Below, piece after piece: positions 57,254 to 64,000 of a stretch of 64,000 nucleotides of DNA. The notes beneath the pieces are model-generated. The model was not told where the DNA came from and searched no databases. It saw only the letters and a program-made list of their open reading frames with translations. Source of the DNA: Mycobacterium barrassiae (GTDB taxonomy: Bacteria > Actinomycetota > Actinomycetes > Mycobacteriales > Mycobacteriaceae); NCBI RefSeq assembly GCF_025822765.1, contig NZ_JACKUK010000039.1, forward strand, positions 1 to 64,000, in the 5' to 3' direction. A program made the position numbers and the translations under genes. Numbering within the stretch: position 1 is the first letter of the stretch; every line of letters begins with the position of its first letter.

Positions 57254-58438
57254 TTACAGGCCGAACTGATCCTCGATGATGCCAAGCCAGATCTGCGCCG
57301 CGTCCATCGCCACCTTCTCGCTGATGAACGCGTGCTGGGTACCGGTGTACATGTCCCGGAACGCGCGCTCGAGACGGCTGCCTTCCCGGATCGAACTCGT
57401 GCCCGCGACGAGGTGTGCCCATTCGGCACACTCCCGGGCGACATCGGTGGCGTAGACCGCGGCAACGCGCATATCGGCGCGCAGCATCGGCGTCAACGCC
57501 TCCCCCGAGGCGACGGCCGCCTCGGCGGTGCTGAACGCCTCCAACACAAGTAGCCGCGCGGCGCGCCAGGCGGCCACGTGATGCGCGAGACCCTTCTGGA
57601 ACGTCGGACGGCTGGCCAGCGAGGCCATGTCGCTCATCCGGAACTTGGTCGCGGCGAGTTCCGCAACATCGTCGAGCATGCTCTTGGCGACGCCCAACGC
57701 CCACGACGCATGACCCGCGGCCGTGACGGGCATCAGCCCCATCCGCATGGCCGGCGAGCTACCCCGCAACGGTTCTCGCGCGAACAGTTCGAAGGTCCGA
57801 TACTCAGGTACGAAGAGTTCCTGGACATTGTAGTCGTAGGACCCGGTTCCCTTGAGCCCCTGCACAAACCAGCCATCGGTGAAAGTGATCTGCTCGCGAG
57901 GAATCACCGCCACCCGCATCTCGGGTACGCCTTCGCTGACCCAGCGCATCTCGCCGTCGGCCATCGGGAAGAAACCCGCTGCGACGTATTCCGAATGACC
58001 GGTTCCCGACCCGAAACTCCACGACCCGCTCAACGTGTAACCGCCGTCGACCACATGGCCCTGCCCGTTGGGGAAGAACTGACCACCCATCGTCACGCGG
58101 TTTCGGTGTGCACCAAAAACTTCCGCGAAGCCCTCGTCGGGCAGATAGGCGGCGGCGGCGAAGGACGACGGCAGGTTCGCGATGCCGACCCATCCGAAGG
58201 AGCCGTCCTGCCAAGCCATTTCGATCCAGGTCTCGATCATCTCGGCGAATGACGGCTCGAGCCCGCCGGCCTCGACTGGGTTGAACGCCGTCATCAACCC
58301 GGTGGCCCACATCTGATCGACGATCGCCGTCGTCAACGTGCGTGCCCGCTCGGACTCCGGTGCCTGCGCCTGCACGAGTTCGCGCATCCCCCGTGCGAGC
58401 CCGACAACCCGGTCAGCCGCCTCGACTGTCGATGTCAT
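57254..58438 (-). CDS. Acyl-CoA-dehydrogenase-like flavoprotein
   Basis: The 394-residue protein has the acyl-CoA dehydrogenase fold: N-terminal helices (RTLTTAIVDQMWATGLMTAFNPVEAGG), a middle strand domain GQFFPNGQGHVVDGGYTLSGSWSFGSGTGHSEYVAAGFF and C-terminal helical domain with VARECAEWAHLVAGTSSIREGS. The GYTLSGSWSFGSG motif is like that of HsaA/two-component monooxygenases, so it may act as a flavin-dependent monooxygenase instead of a dehydrogenase. The catalytic Glu of classical enzymes is not clear. It is divergent from the acyl-CoA ligase, 87 bases apart. Confidence 0.82.
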   Translation of the reverse strand: MTSTVEAADRVVGLARGMRELVQAQAPESERARTLTTAIVDQMWATGLMTAFNPVEAGGLEPSFAEMIETWIEMAWQDGSFGWVGIANLPSSFAAAAYLPDEGFAEVFGAHRNRVTMGGQFFPNGQGHVVDGGYTLSGSWSFGSGTGHSEYVAAGFFPMADGEMRWVSEGVPEMRVAVIPREQITFTDGWFVQGLKGTGSYDYNVQELFVPEYRTFELFAREPLRGSSPAMRMGLMPVTAAGHASWALGVAKSMLDDVAELAATKFRMSDMASLASRPTFQKGLAHHVAAWRAARLLVLEAFSTAEAAVASGEALTPMLRADMRVAAVYATDVARECAEWAHLVAGTSSIREGSRLERAFRDMYTGTQHAFISEKVAMDAAQIWLGIIEDQFGL

Positions 58439-58525
58439 GCCCAGACAGTAACCGCCGGGCCTCCCCCTCGGCGGGAATTTCGATACCGATCGGATCGTAA
58501 TTTTTCGTGCTCATAGACTTCGGCC

Positions 58526-60076
58526 GTGGATCAGCCGCGACCGACCGTGCCAGCGCTCCTGCAGCGCAGTGTGCGCGAGTTCGGCGACCAGACCTACCTG
58601 GTCACGCCGACAGACCGACTCACCTATCGCGACGCCGAACAGAGGTCGGCACTGCTGGCCCGCTGGCTGCTGGCCGAAGGCGTCGGCAAGGGCACGCGCG
58701 TCGGGCTCTTTTTCGCCAACGGCGTCGACTGGGTCGTCTGGTGGCTGGCCGTGTCCCGGATCGGTGCTCTCGCGGTGCCGCTGAGCACGCTGTACGCCCC
58801 GGCCGAGATCGCCAAGGTGGCGCAGCTGGCCGATGTCGCGCTGGTGATCGCCCCTCCCCAGGTGCTCACCATCGACGTCGCCGAACGGTTCGAAGCGGCG
58901 TTTCCCGAGCTGGCAGGTCAGCCCGCCGACCGGCTCACCCTGACCGCGGCGCCCTATCTGCGACGAATCGTGCTCACCGGCGACTCCGACCGCGACTGGG
59001 CGACGCTTTACGACGACAACGCGGCGCTGGTGCCCGACGATCTCTTGGCGGCTGTCGAAGACGAAGTGTTCCCCGCAGATCTGGCCGTCATGATCCATAC
59101 GTCGGGGTCGACAGCGGACCCGAAGGGGGTGATCCACACCCACGGCACGCTGGTGCGGCAGACGTCGACATGGCCCGAGGCGATCCGCGCTGTGACGGGG
59201 TCGGGGGCGCATCCGCGGATTCTGTGTGCGATGCCGTTCTTCTGGATCGGTGGGCTCCTCGCGACGACGGGCGCGCTTCACGAGCCTGTCACACTCCTGG
59301 TCATGCCTCGGCTCGACGCCGAGACGGCGCTGGATCTCATCGAGCGCGAGCGGGCGACGGGCATCGTCGGATGGCCCGCGTTCACCCAACGTCTGCGCGA
59401 ACATCCGACCTTCGTCGACCGCGACCTGTCCAGCGCGCCGATGCTGCGCGACGGGCCACTCGACATCGCGATGACGAATGTGCCCGACGGATTCCCCGTG
59501 CACCGCACCATGTCGGAAACCGCAGGCGGCTTCGCGTACACGGACATGCGCATCGTGGACGACGACGGCAGCCCGGTCGCCGACGGCGAGGTCGGCGAGT
59601 TGCTGGTCCGCGGAATCGGCGTGATGGCCGGCTACAACAAACGCGAACGCGCCGAGACGTTCGACGAGGACGGCTGGTATCACACCGGCGACCGGGTGTA
59701 CCGCAAAGCAGGCGATCCGCGGTTGTTCTATGTCGGCCGCACCAGTGAACTCATCAAGGCGGCGGGCGCGAATGTCTCACCGCTGGAGGTCGAGTCGGTG
59801 ATCGAAGGGTTCGCCGACGTGTCGCAATGCATCGTCGTCGGTGTCGACGATCCGGTACGCGGTGAAGAGGTGTGCGCCGTCGTCGTGCCCGGCGACGGGT
59901 CACTCGACGTGCGAGAGCTCTCCGCGCGTACGCGAGATCAGCTGTCCGCCTATAAGGTTCCGACGCGATGGGTGCTCGCGACCAGCGACCAGATCCCCAC
60001 CCTCGCCAGCGGCAAGTTCAACCGTCGGGCGCTTCGAACGATGGTGATGGACGGGACGCTGACCCCAGCTCAGTAG
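58526..60076 (+). CDS. AMP-forming acyl-CoA synthetase/ligase
   Basis: The 516-residue product is a class I adenylate-forming enzyme: core motif MIHTSGSTADPKGVIHTHG (A3), DEDGWYHTGDRVYR (A7-A8), and LASGKFNRRALRTM with the catalytic Lys (A10). It activates a carboxylic acid as AMP ester then CoA thioester. Mid-length sequence GVMAGYNKRERAETFDEDG fits fatty-acid or bile/steroid side-chain ligases. GTG 58526 is the start. It is divergent from the acyl-CoA dehydrogenase-like gene and overlaps by seven bases the end of the prolyl-tRNA synthetase. Confidence 0.88.
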   Translation: MDQPRPTVPALLQRSVREFGDQTYLVTPTDRLTYRDAEQRSALLARWLLAEGVGKGTRVGLFFANGVDWVVWWLAVSRIGALAVPLSTLYAPAEIAKVAQLADVALVIAPPQVLTIDVAERFEAAFPELAGQPADRLTLTAAPYLRRIVLTGDSDRDWATLYDDNAALVPDDLLAAVEDEVFPADLAVMIHTSGSTADPKGVIHTHGTLVRQTSTWPEAIRAVTGSGAHPRILCAMPFFWIGGLLATTGALHEPVTLLVMPRLDAETALDLIERERATGIVGWPAFTQRLREHPTFVDRDLSSAPMLRDGPLDIAMTNVPDGFPVHRTMSETAGGFAYTDMRIVDDDGSPVADGEVGELLVRGIGVMAGYNKRERAETFDEDGWYHTGDRVYRKAGDPRLFYVGRTSELIKAAGANVSPLEVESVIEGFADVSQCIVVGVDDPVRGEEVCAVVVPGDGSLDVRELSARTRDQLSAYKVPTRWVLATSDQIPTLASGKFNRRALRTMVMDGTLTPAQ

Positions 60077-61476
60077 GCGCGGGCGATATACGCGAGCACC
60101 CCTGCGTCATCGTCGGATTCAGGCAGCGATCCGTCGCTGCGTTGCAGGCACCGCACCGTCAGCCCAGCTGTGGCGAGGTCCGCCTCTCCCGCGTCGCCGA
60201 CCAACTCCCACGGCACGCGAGCGACTCCGGTCTGCCCGGCCTCGCGTGCGTCGTCGAGCGTTGCGCAGTCGGCGATGACGTCATCGCGGCGCGCCGTTGC
60301 CGCCGCGAGCATTTGCGTCTGGATGTCCTTCGTCAACCGGAGCACCTCGTCTGCGACGCCGTTGAGCCCCACCGTGGCCTTGACTCGGGTGTCGCGGCGG
60401 TACAGCGTGGCGGCGTTGTCCGCGACATCGCGCGGACCGATCTCGATCCGGATCGGCACCCCCTGTAAATCCCATTCGGTGGCGCGCCAGCCGAACCCTT
60501 GAGAGACGTTGTCGTCCAGTCGCGTTCGGATCCCGGCGGCGGTGAGCTCGTCGGCGAGCACGGAGGCGGTGCGGGCGACAGCGCCGTCAGTTTCCTTCAC
60601 CATTACGACGACGGCCTGCACCGGTGCAACAGCCGGCGGCAGGACGAGACCGTGATCGTCGCCGTGACACATGATCAGGCCGCCGAGCATGCGCGTCGAC
60701 GAACCCCAGGACGTGGTCCAGCAGTGCTCGACGGTGCCGTCGGCGGTCGAGTACGTGATGTTGAAGGCGCGGCTGAATCTCTGGCCGAGTTCGTGCGACG
60801 TGCCCATCTGCAGCGCCTTGGCGTCGCGCATGATCGCTTCGCACGTCATGGTGTTCGCGGCGCCGGCGAAGCGCTCCCGGACGGTTTTGCGGCCGACGAT
60901 CACCGGGATGGCCAGGACGTTACGCATGAAGTCCTCGTAGACCTCACGCAGAATGCGGTGGGCGTACTCCCGCGCCTGAGATTGCGTGGCGTGCGCGGTG
61001 TGGCCCTCCTGCCACAGGAACTCGGTGGTGCGCAGGAAGATTCGCGGCCGCATCTCCCAACGAACCACGTTGGCCCATTGATTGAGCAGCAGCGGAAGGT
61101 CACGATAGCTGTCGATCCACTTGGCCATGTACTCGCCGAAAACGGTTTCACTCGTCGGACGGATAGCCAGTGGCTCGGACAGCTCCTTACCCCCGCCGTG
61201 GGTCACGACGGCGAGTTCGGGGCTGAACCCCTCGACGTGCTCGGCCTCGCGCTCGAAGAAGCTCATCGGGATCAGCAATGGGAAGTACGCGTTGACCGCA
61301 CCCGCCGACTTGATCCGAGCATCGATCTCGGCCTGCATGCGCTCCCACACCGCGTAGCCGCTGGGCCTGATGACGATGGTTCCGCGGGCGGGGCCGTTCT
61401 CGGCCAGTTTCGCCTTGGTCAGGACGTCCTGATACCAGCGCGGGAAGTCGTCGTGTTGAGCAGTCAGTACCGCCAT
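60070..61476 (-). CDS. proS: Prolyl-tRNA synthetase, archaeal/eukaryal type
   Basis: The 468-residue protein is a class II synthetase of the E-type ProRS: RGTIVIRPSGYAVWERMQAE, RPTSETVFGEYMAKWIDSYRDLPLLLNQW, LWQEGHTAHATQSQAREYAHRIL, TSHELGQRFSRAFN and TSWGSSTRMLGGLIMCHGDDHGLVLPPAVAPVQ. It lacks the INS domain of bacterial-type ProRS, ends with a Tyr like archaeal forms, and its C-terminal zinc domain has only scattered cysteines. Mycobacteria of the tuberculosis group have the bacterial-type enzyme; this would be an alternative or second enzyme. It attaches proline to tRNA in the cytoplasm. Confidence 0.88.
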   Translation of the reverse strand: MAVLTAQHDDFPRWYQDVLTKAKLAENGPARGTIVIRPSGYAVWERMQAEIDARIKSAGAVNAYFPLLIPMSFFEREAEHVEGFSPELAVVTHGGGKELSEPLAIRPTSETVFGEYMAKWIDSYRDLPLLLNQWANVVRWEMRPRIFLRTTEFLWQEGHTAHATQSQAREYAHRILREVYEDFMRNVLAIPVIVGRKTVRERFAGAANTMTCEAIMRDAKALQMGTSHELGQRFSRAFNITYSTADGTVEHCWTTSWGSSTRMLGGLIMCHGDDHGLVLPPAVAPVQAVVVMVKETDGAVARTASVLADELTAAGIRTRLDDNVSQGFGWRATEWDLQGVPIRIEIGPRDVADNAATLYRRDTRVKATVGLNGVADEVLRLTKDIQTQMLAAATARRDDVIADCATLDDAREAGQTGVARVPWELVGDAGEADLATAGLTVRCLQRSDGSLPESDDDAGVLAYIARAY

Positions 61477-61535
61477 GGCACGACCCTACTTTCGGCCCAC
61501 CGCCGCAGTCGCGCGGTTTATGGCCGGTGCCGACC

Positions 61536-62078
61536 TCAGGCGATGATGCGGCTCAGGTACGGCGTCATGTTGTCGGTGCGCACCGCCGACACCGCGACTC
61601 CGGCATCGGTCGTCTCGACCATCTGTCCGTTGCCGATGAAGAGGGCGACGCTCTGAGTGCCTTCCGGCCCGTAGAAGATCAGGTCACCCGGCAGTGCCTG
61701 CGCGGGCGTGACCTTCTGCCCGACCTTGTATTGCGCACCCGAGGACCGCGGCAGCTTCACGCCGACTCCGGCGAAGGCGTAGACCATGAGCCCCGACGCG
61801 TCGAATCCGACCACATCGACGGCCGGGTTGAGTCCGACGACCCTGCCCTCGGGATCGAGTCCGAGCGCGTTGGCCTGCGGACCGCTACCGCGGGTCGGCC
61901 CGTTGACGTCACCCCCGCCGTAGGAAAAGGGAACGCCGCGTTGGGAAAGCGCACGGGCGATCACGGTTTGCACCGCCTGTTGCTGGCTGGCGGAACGGGG
62001 GTAAGGCGCAGCGGTCGCTATGCCGGCCGTCGTAACCAACAGTGCCAAGCTGATCACCAGCGCGTAGATGCTTCTCAT
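61536..62078 (-). CDS. ripD: RipD-like NlpC/P60 protein lacking catalytic residues
   Basis: The product (180 residues) has a signal peptide of about 24 residues (YALVISLALLVTTAGIATAA) and one NlpC/P60 domain. Where peptidoglycan hydrolases have FDCSGL, this has GFDASGL (Ala94), and where they have H-V-x-x-x-I-G it has SVALFIGNGQM (Ser143). The rest is well conserved (AFAGVGVKLPRSSGAQYKVG). This Cys-to-Ala and His-to-Ser pattern is that of RipD (Rv1566c), a peptidoglycan-binding, non-hydrolytic protein. It lacks RipD's C-terminal extension. It is exported and should bind cell wall. Confidence 0.82.
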   Translation of the reverse strand: MRSIYALVISLALLVTTAGIATAAPYPRSASQQQAVQTVIARALSQRGVPFSYGGGDVNGPTRGSGPQANALGLDPEGRVVGLNPAVDVVGFDASGLMVYAFAGVGVKLPRSSGAQYKVGQKVTPAQALPGDLIFYGPEGTQSVALFIGNGQMVETTDAGVAVSAVRTDNMTPYLSRIIA

Positions 62079-62127
62079 CGGTCTTTCTACTCTCTCGAAA
62101 TGTCACGCGAACAGGATTGATCCACGG

Positions 62128-62233
62128 TGATCAACCGTTCGCTACTCCACTTGTACCTGCGCAATGCGCATTTGCCCAATTGCCATACGGCACATGGCCA
62201 ATGAGTTGTCGTACCGTGATCGAACGGTGATCA
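62128..62233. promoter_or_regulatory. Palindrome-rich divergent region before ripD and lhgO
   Basis: The motif CGAACGG(T)TGATCA occurs in opposite orientations at 62128-62141 and 62221-62233. TGCGCAATGCGCA (62158-62170) is a near-perfect palindrome, and ATTGCCAT...ATGGCCAAT (about 62180-62202) is another. The region lies between ripD (minus) and lhgO (plus). Confidence 0.4.
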
Positions 62234-62380
62234 GTAGCGCCAAGAAGTAGTTAGCCGAGCCTGATATCGGGCGCAGCTGATCACAACGCTCGGGAGGTCT
62301 ACGATCGAATCGATGGTGCTGACCTTGCCGTATTTCACAGTGGATGGCCTCGACATCCCCGCCTCGCAGCTGGGCGGCCG

Positions 62381-63592
62381 ATGACCGACCGGATCGCCGT
62401 CATCGGTGGGGGCATCCTCGGTGTCGCCATCGCGCGCGAACTCCTCACGCGCCGGCCGGAGGCCCAAGTGACACTGTTCGAGAAGGAAGACCGCCTCGCC
62501 GCCCACCAAACCGGGCGCAACAGCGGTGTGGTTCACGCGGGCCTGTACTACCAACCCGGCTCTAACAAGGCCGTGCTCTGCCGCCGTGGCGTCGGACTTC
62601 TCGAAGAGTTCTGCGCGCAACGAGACATCCGACGAATCCAATGCGGCAAGGTGCTCGTTGCTCTCGACGATGCCGAACGTGCCCGGCTCGATGACATACA
62701 ACAGCGTGCGCTCGCCAATGGCGTCCCGGGTGTCCGCACAATCGGCCCCGAGGAGTTGCGCGAACTCGAGCCGCATGTACGTGGCATCGCCGCGCTGCAC
62801 TCGCCGTCGACGTCGATTGTCGATTTCTCCGAAGTGACTCGGGCGCTCGCCGCAGACGCAGTGGCCGCGGGCGCGAAAATCCTTCTTGGACATGAGGTCA
62901 TCGCCCTCCGATCCACCAACAACGAGGTCGTCGCGACCGCCCGCACTGCGGGTGGTACCTATCAAGGCGTCTTCGACCAAGTCGTCGCGTGTGGCGGACT
63001 TCAGAGCGACCGTCTCGCCGAATTCGTCGGAGACGAGCCAAATCCCGTCATCATGCCGTTCCGCGGCGAGTACTACACCCTGAAGCCGGAACGCAGGGGT
63101 CTGGTCAACGGTTTGGTGTATCCGGTGCCCGACCCCCGATACCCATTTCTCGGCGTCCACATCACGCCACGGGTCGACGGTGAGGTGCTCATCGGCCCCA
63201 ACGCGGTGCTGGCGTTGGCCCGCGAGGGCTACACCTGGCGCACAGTATCGATGCGTGATCTCACTGATATCGCTCGCACACCGGCGTTCTGGCGATTCGC
63301 CCGTCGACATTGGCGCACTGGAATCCGCGAAATGCACGGCTCGCTGAGCAAGCGAAAGTTCGTCGCGGCGGCCCGCGCCTATGTTCCTGACATGAGCGAC
63401 GACGATGTCGTACCGGGACCGACGGGGGTCCGCGCCCAGGCTCTCGAGTCCGACGGCTCGTTGGTCGACGACTTCCGGATCAGCATCCGCGACCGCGTCG
63501 TCGTGCTCCGCAATGCACCGTCCCCGGCCGCGACTTCTTCGCTCGCGATAGCAGAACACGTCGTATCCACCATCTCTCAGGAGAACCACTGA
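62381..63592 (+). CDS. lhgO: L-2-hydroxyglutarate oxidase
   Basis: The 403-residue protein is a DAO-family flavoprotein: N-terminal DRIAVIGGGILGVAIARELL, the LhgO signature HQTGRNSGVVHAGLYYQPGSNKAVLCRRG at about 46-74, and PFRGEYYTLKPERRGLVNGLVYPVPDPRYPFLGVHITPRVDGEVLIGPNA. These match LhgO, which oxidises L-2-hydroxyglutarate to 2-oxoglutarate at the membrane with electrons passed to quinones. It is divergent from ripD. An SDR gene follows 12 bases downstream. Confidence 0.9.
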   Translation: MTDRIAVIGGGILGVAIARELLTRRPEAQVTLFEKEDRLAAHQTGRNSGVVHAGLYYQPGSNKAVLCRRGVGLLEEFCAQRDIRRIQCGKVLVALDDAERARLDDIQQRALANGVPGVRTIGPEELRELEPHVRGIAALHSPSTSIVDFSEVTRALAADAVAAGAKILLGHEVIALRSTNNEVVATARTAGGTYQGVFDQVVACGGLQSDRLAEFVGDEPNPVIMPFRGEYYTLKPERRGLVNGLVYPVPDPRYPFLGVHITPRVDGEVLIGPNAVLALAREGYTWRTVSMRDLTDIARTPAFWRFARRHWRTGIREMHGSLSKRKFVAAARAYVPDMSDDDVVPGPTGVRAQALESDGSLVDDFRISIRDRVVVLRNAPSPAATSSLAIAEHVVSTISQENH

Positions 63593-63604
63593 AGGAGCGC
63601 CACA

Positions 63605-64000
63605 ATGGATCTCGGCATTTCCGGACGTACCGCCCTGGTACTCGGCGCGAGCGGCGGTCTGGGCAGCGCCATCGCCGCGCGGCTTGCCGCTGAAGGGGTG
63701 AATGTCGCGGTCGCGGGTCGCTCACCCGATGCGCTCGCCGCGACCGCAGCCAAGGTGACGGCGGCTGGTGTGCGAGCGTTGCCGATCTCGTGGGATCTGG
63801 GCGACCTGGATCGCATGGAGTCGGTGATCGCCGAAATCGAAGGCACCCTCGGGCCCGTCGACATCCTGGTCAACAACACCGGCGGCCCGCCACCGACGAC
63901 GGTGACGGGTCAGGAGGCCGTCGTGTGGCGGGCCAGCTTCGACCAGATGGTCCTTTCGGTGATCATGCTGACCGATCGAGTGCTGCCCGGGATGCGCGAG
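63605..64000 (+). CDS. SDR-family oxidoreductase (partial, runs off the window)
   Basis: The first 132 residues of an SDR are present from ATG 63605 (GAAGGAGCGCCACA before it). Visible are the cofactor site VLGASGGLGSAIAARLAAEGVNVAVAGRS (TGxxxGxG type) and VDILVNNTGGPPPTT, which replaces NNAG by NNTGG, a variant typical of FabG-like proteins of the 3-oxoacyl-reductase VdtF/BdhA type. The catalytic Tyr/Lys would lie beyond 64000. It follows lhgO by 12 bases, so it is probably in the same operon. Confidence 0.85.
   Translation, partial: MDLGISGRTALVLGASGGLGSAIAARLAAEGVNVAVAGRSPDALAATAAKVTAAGVRALPISWDLGDLDRMESVIAEIEGTLGPVDILVNNTGGPPPTTVTGQEAVVWRASFDQMVLSVIMLTDRVLPGMRE

Noticed and set aside
1-64000. 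tRNA, rRNA or CRISPR
   Set aside because: No cloverleaf with a TTCGA-type T-loop and CCA-end context, no rRNA sequence and no regularly spaced direct repeats were recognised by reading.

Overview
The window looks like chromosome of a mycobacterium, probably a fast-growing environmental Mycolicibacterium-type species. It is GC-rich with strong G/C at third codon positions, uses many GTG starts, and carries lineage-typical families: an Rv1733c-like membrane protein, DUF5994, a Ddn-type F420 nitroreductase, an F420-dependent LLM oxidoreductase, a RipD-like NlpC/P60 protein, a PknH-like kinase, a DUF732 exported protein and several short exported proteins. I see no rRNA, tRNA or CRISPR array. Species-level naming is inference.

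Layout. 1-320: end of an IS110-type transposase and a structured non-coding stretch that may be a mobile-element remnant. 0.3-4.6 kb: DUF5994, Rv1733c-like and Gre-like genes, a small exported protein, an EamA exporter and a Ddn-like protein. 4.6-8.8 kb: a complete polyamine-type ABC operon (potA-potD-potB-potC order of transcription); its ATPase seems to start at CTG. 9-17.6 kb: transporters, a MerR/methyltransferase divergent pair, PsiE, a thioesterase, a DHFR-like protein, and an AraC-VOC pair followed by a decayed UvrA-like gene. 17.6-25.7 kb: two tandem Baeyer-Villiger-type monooxygenases, a cation/proton antiporter, a frameshifted DUF1330 gene, a GH114-type lipoprotein, and an intergenic region carrying repeated GTCACAGTGAC palindromes.

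25.9-30.0 kb: a tight three-gene operon, cupin / DUF1989-GcvT fusion / trimethylamine-monooxygenase-like flavoprotein. By domain architecture this matches the TMA to TMAO to dimethylamine + formaldehyde route (Tmm and Tdm) and is the most interesting metabolic module here. 30-46.9 kb: a catabolic accessory region with crotonases, SDRs, a P450, a GMC oxidoreductase, MBL hydrolase, LLM oxidoreductase and five local regulators, several with visible operators. 47-57 kb: exported proteins, an MBL hydrolase, an FKBP lipoprotein, a receptor-like Ser/Thr kinase, a MOSC protein, a DJ-1 protein and a frameshifted geranylgeranyl-reductase-like gene. 57-64 kb: acyl-CoA dehydrogenase-like protein, acyl-CoA ligase, an archaeal/eukaryal-type prolyl-tRNA synthetase, RipD-like protein, L-2-hydroxyglutarate oxidase and the start of an SDR.

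Three genes (DUF1330, MBL at 38 kb, geranylgeranyl reductase) each need one frame change to be whole, and one UvrA-like gene survives only as its tail. Either the region holds several decaying genes or the assembly has scattered single-base indels; reads would decide. Function calls rest on motif and family recognition by eye; no database search was run.
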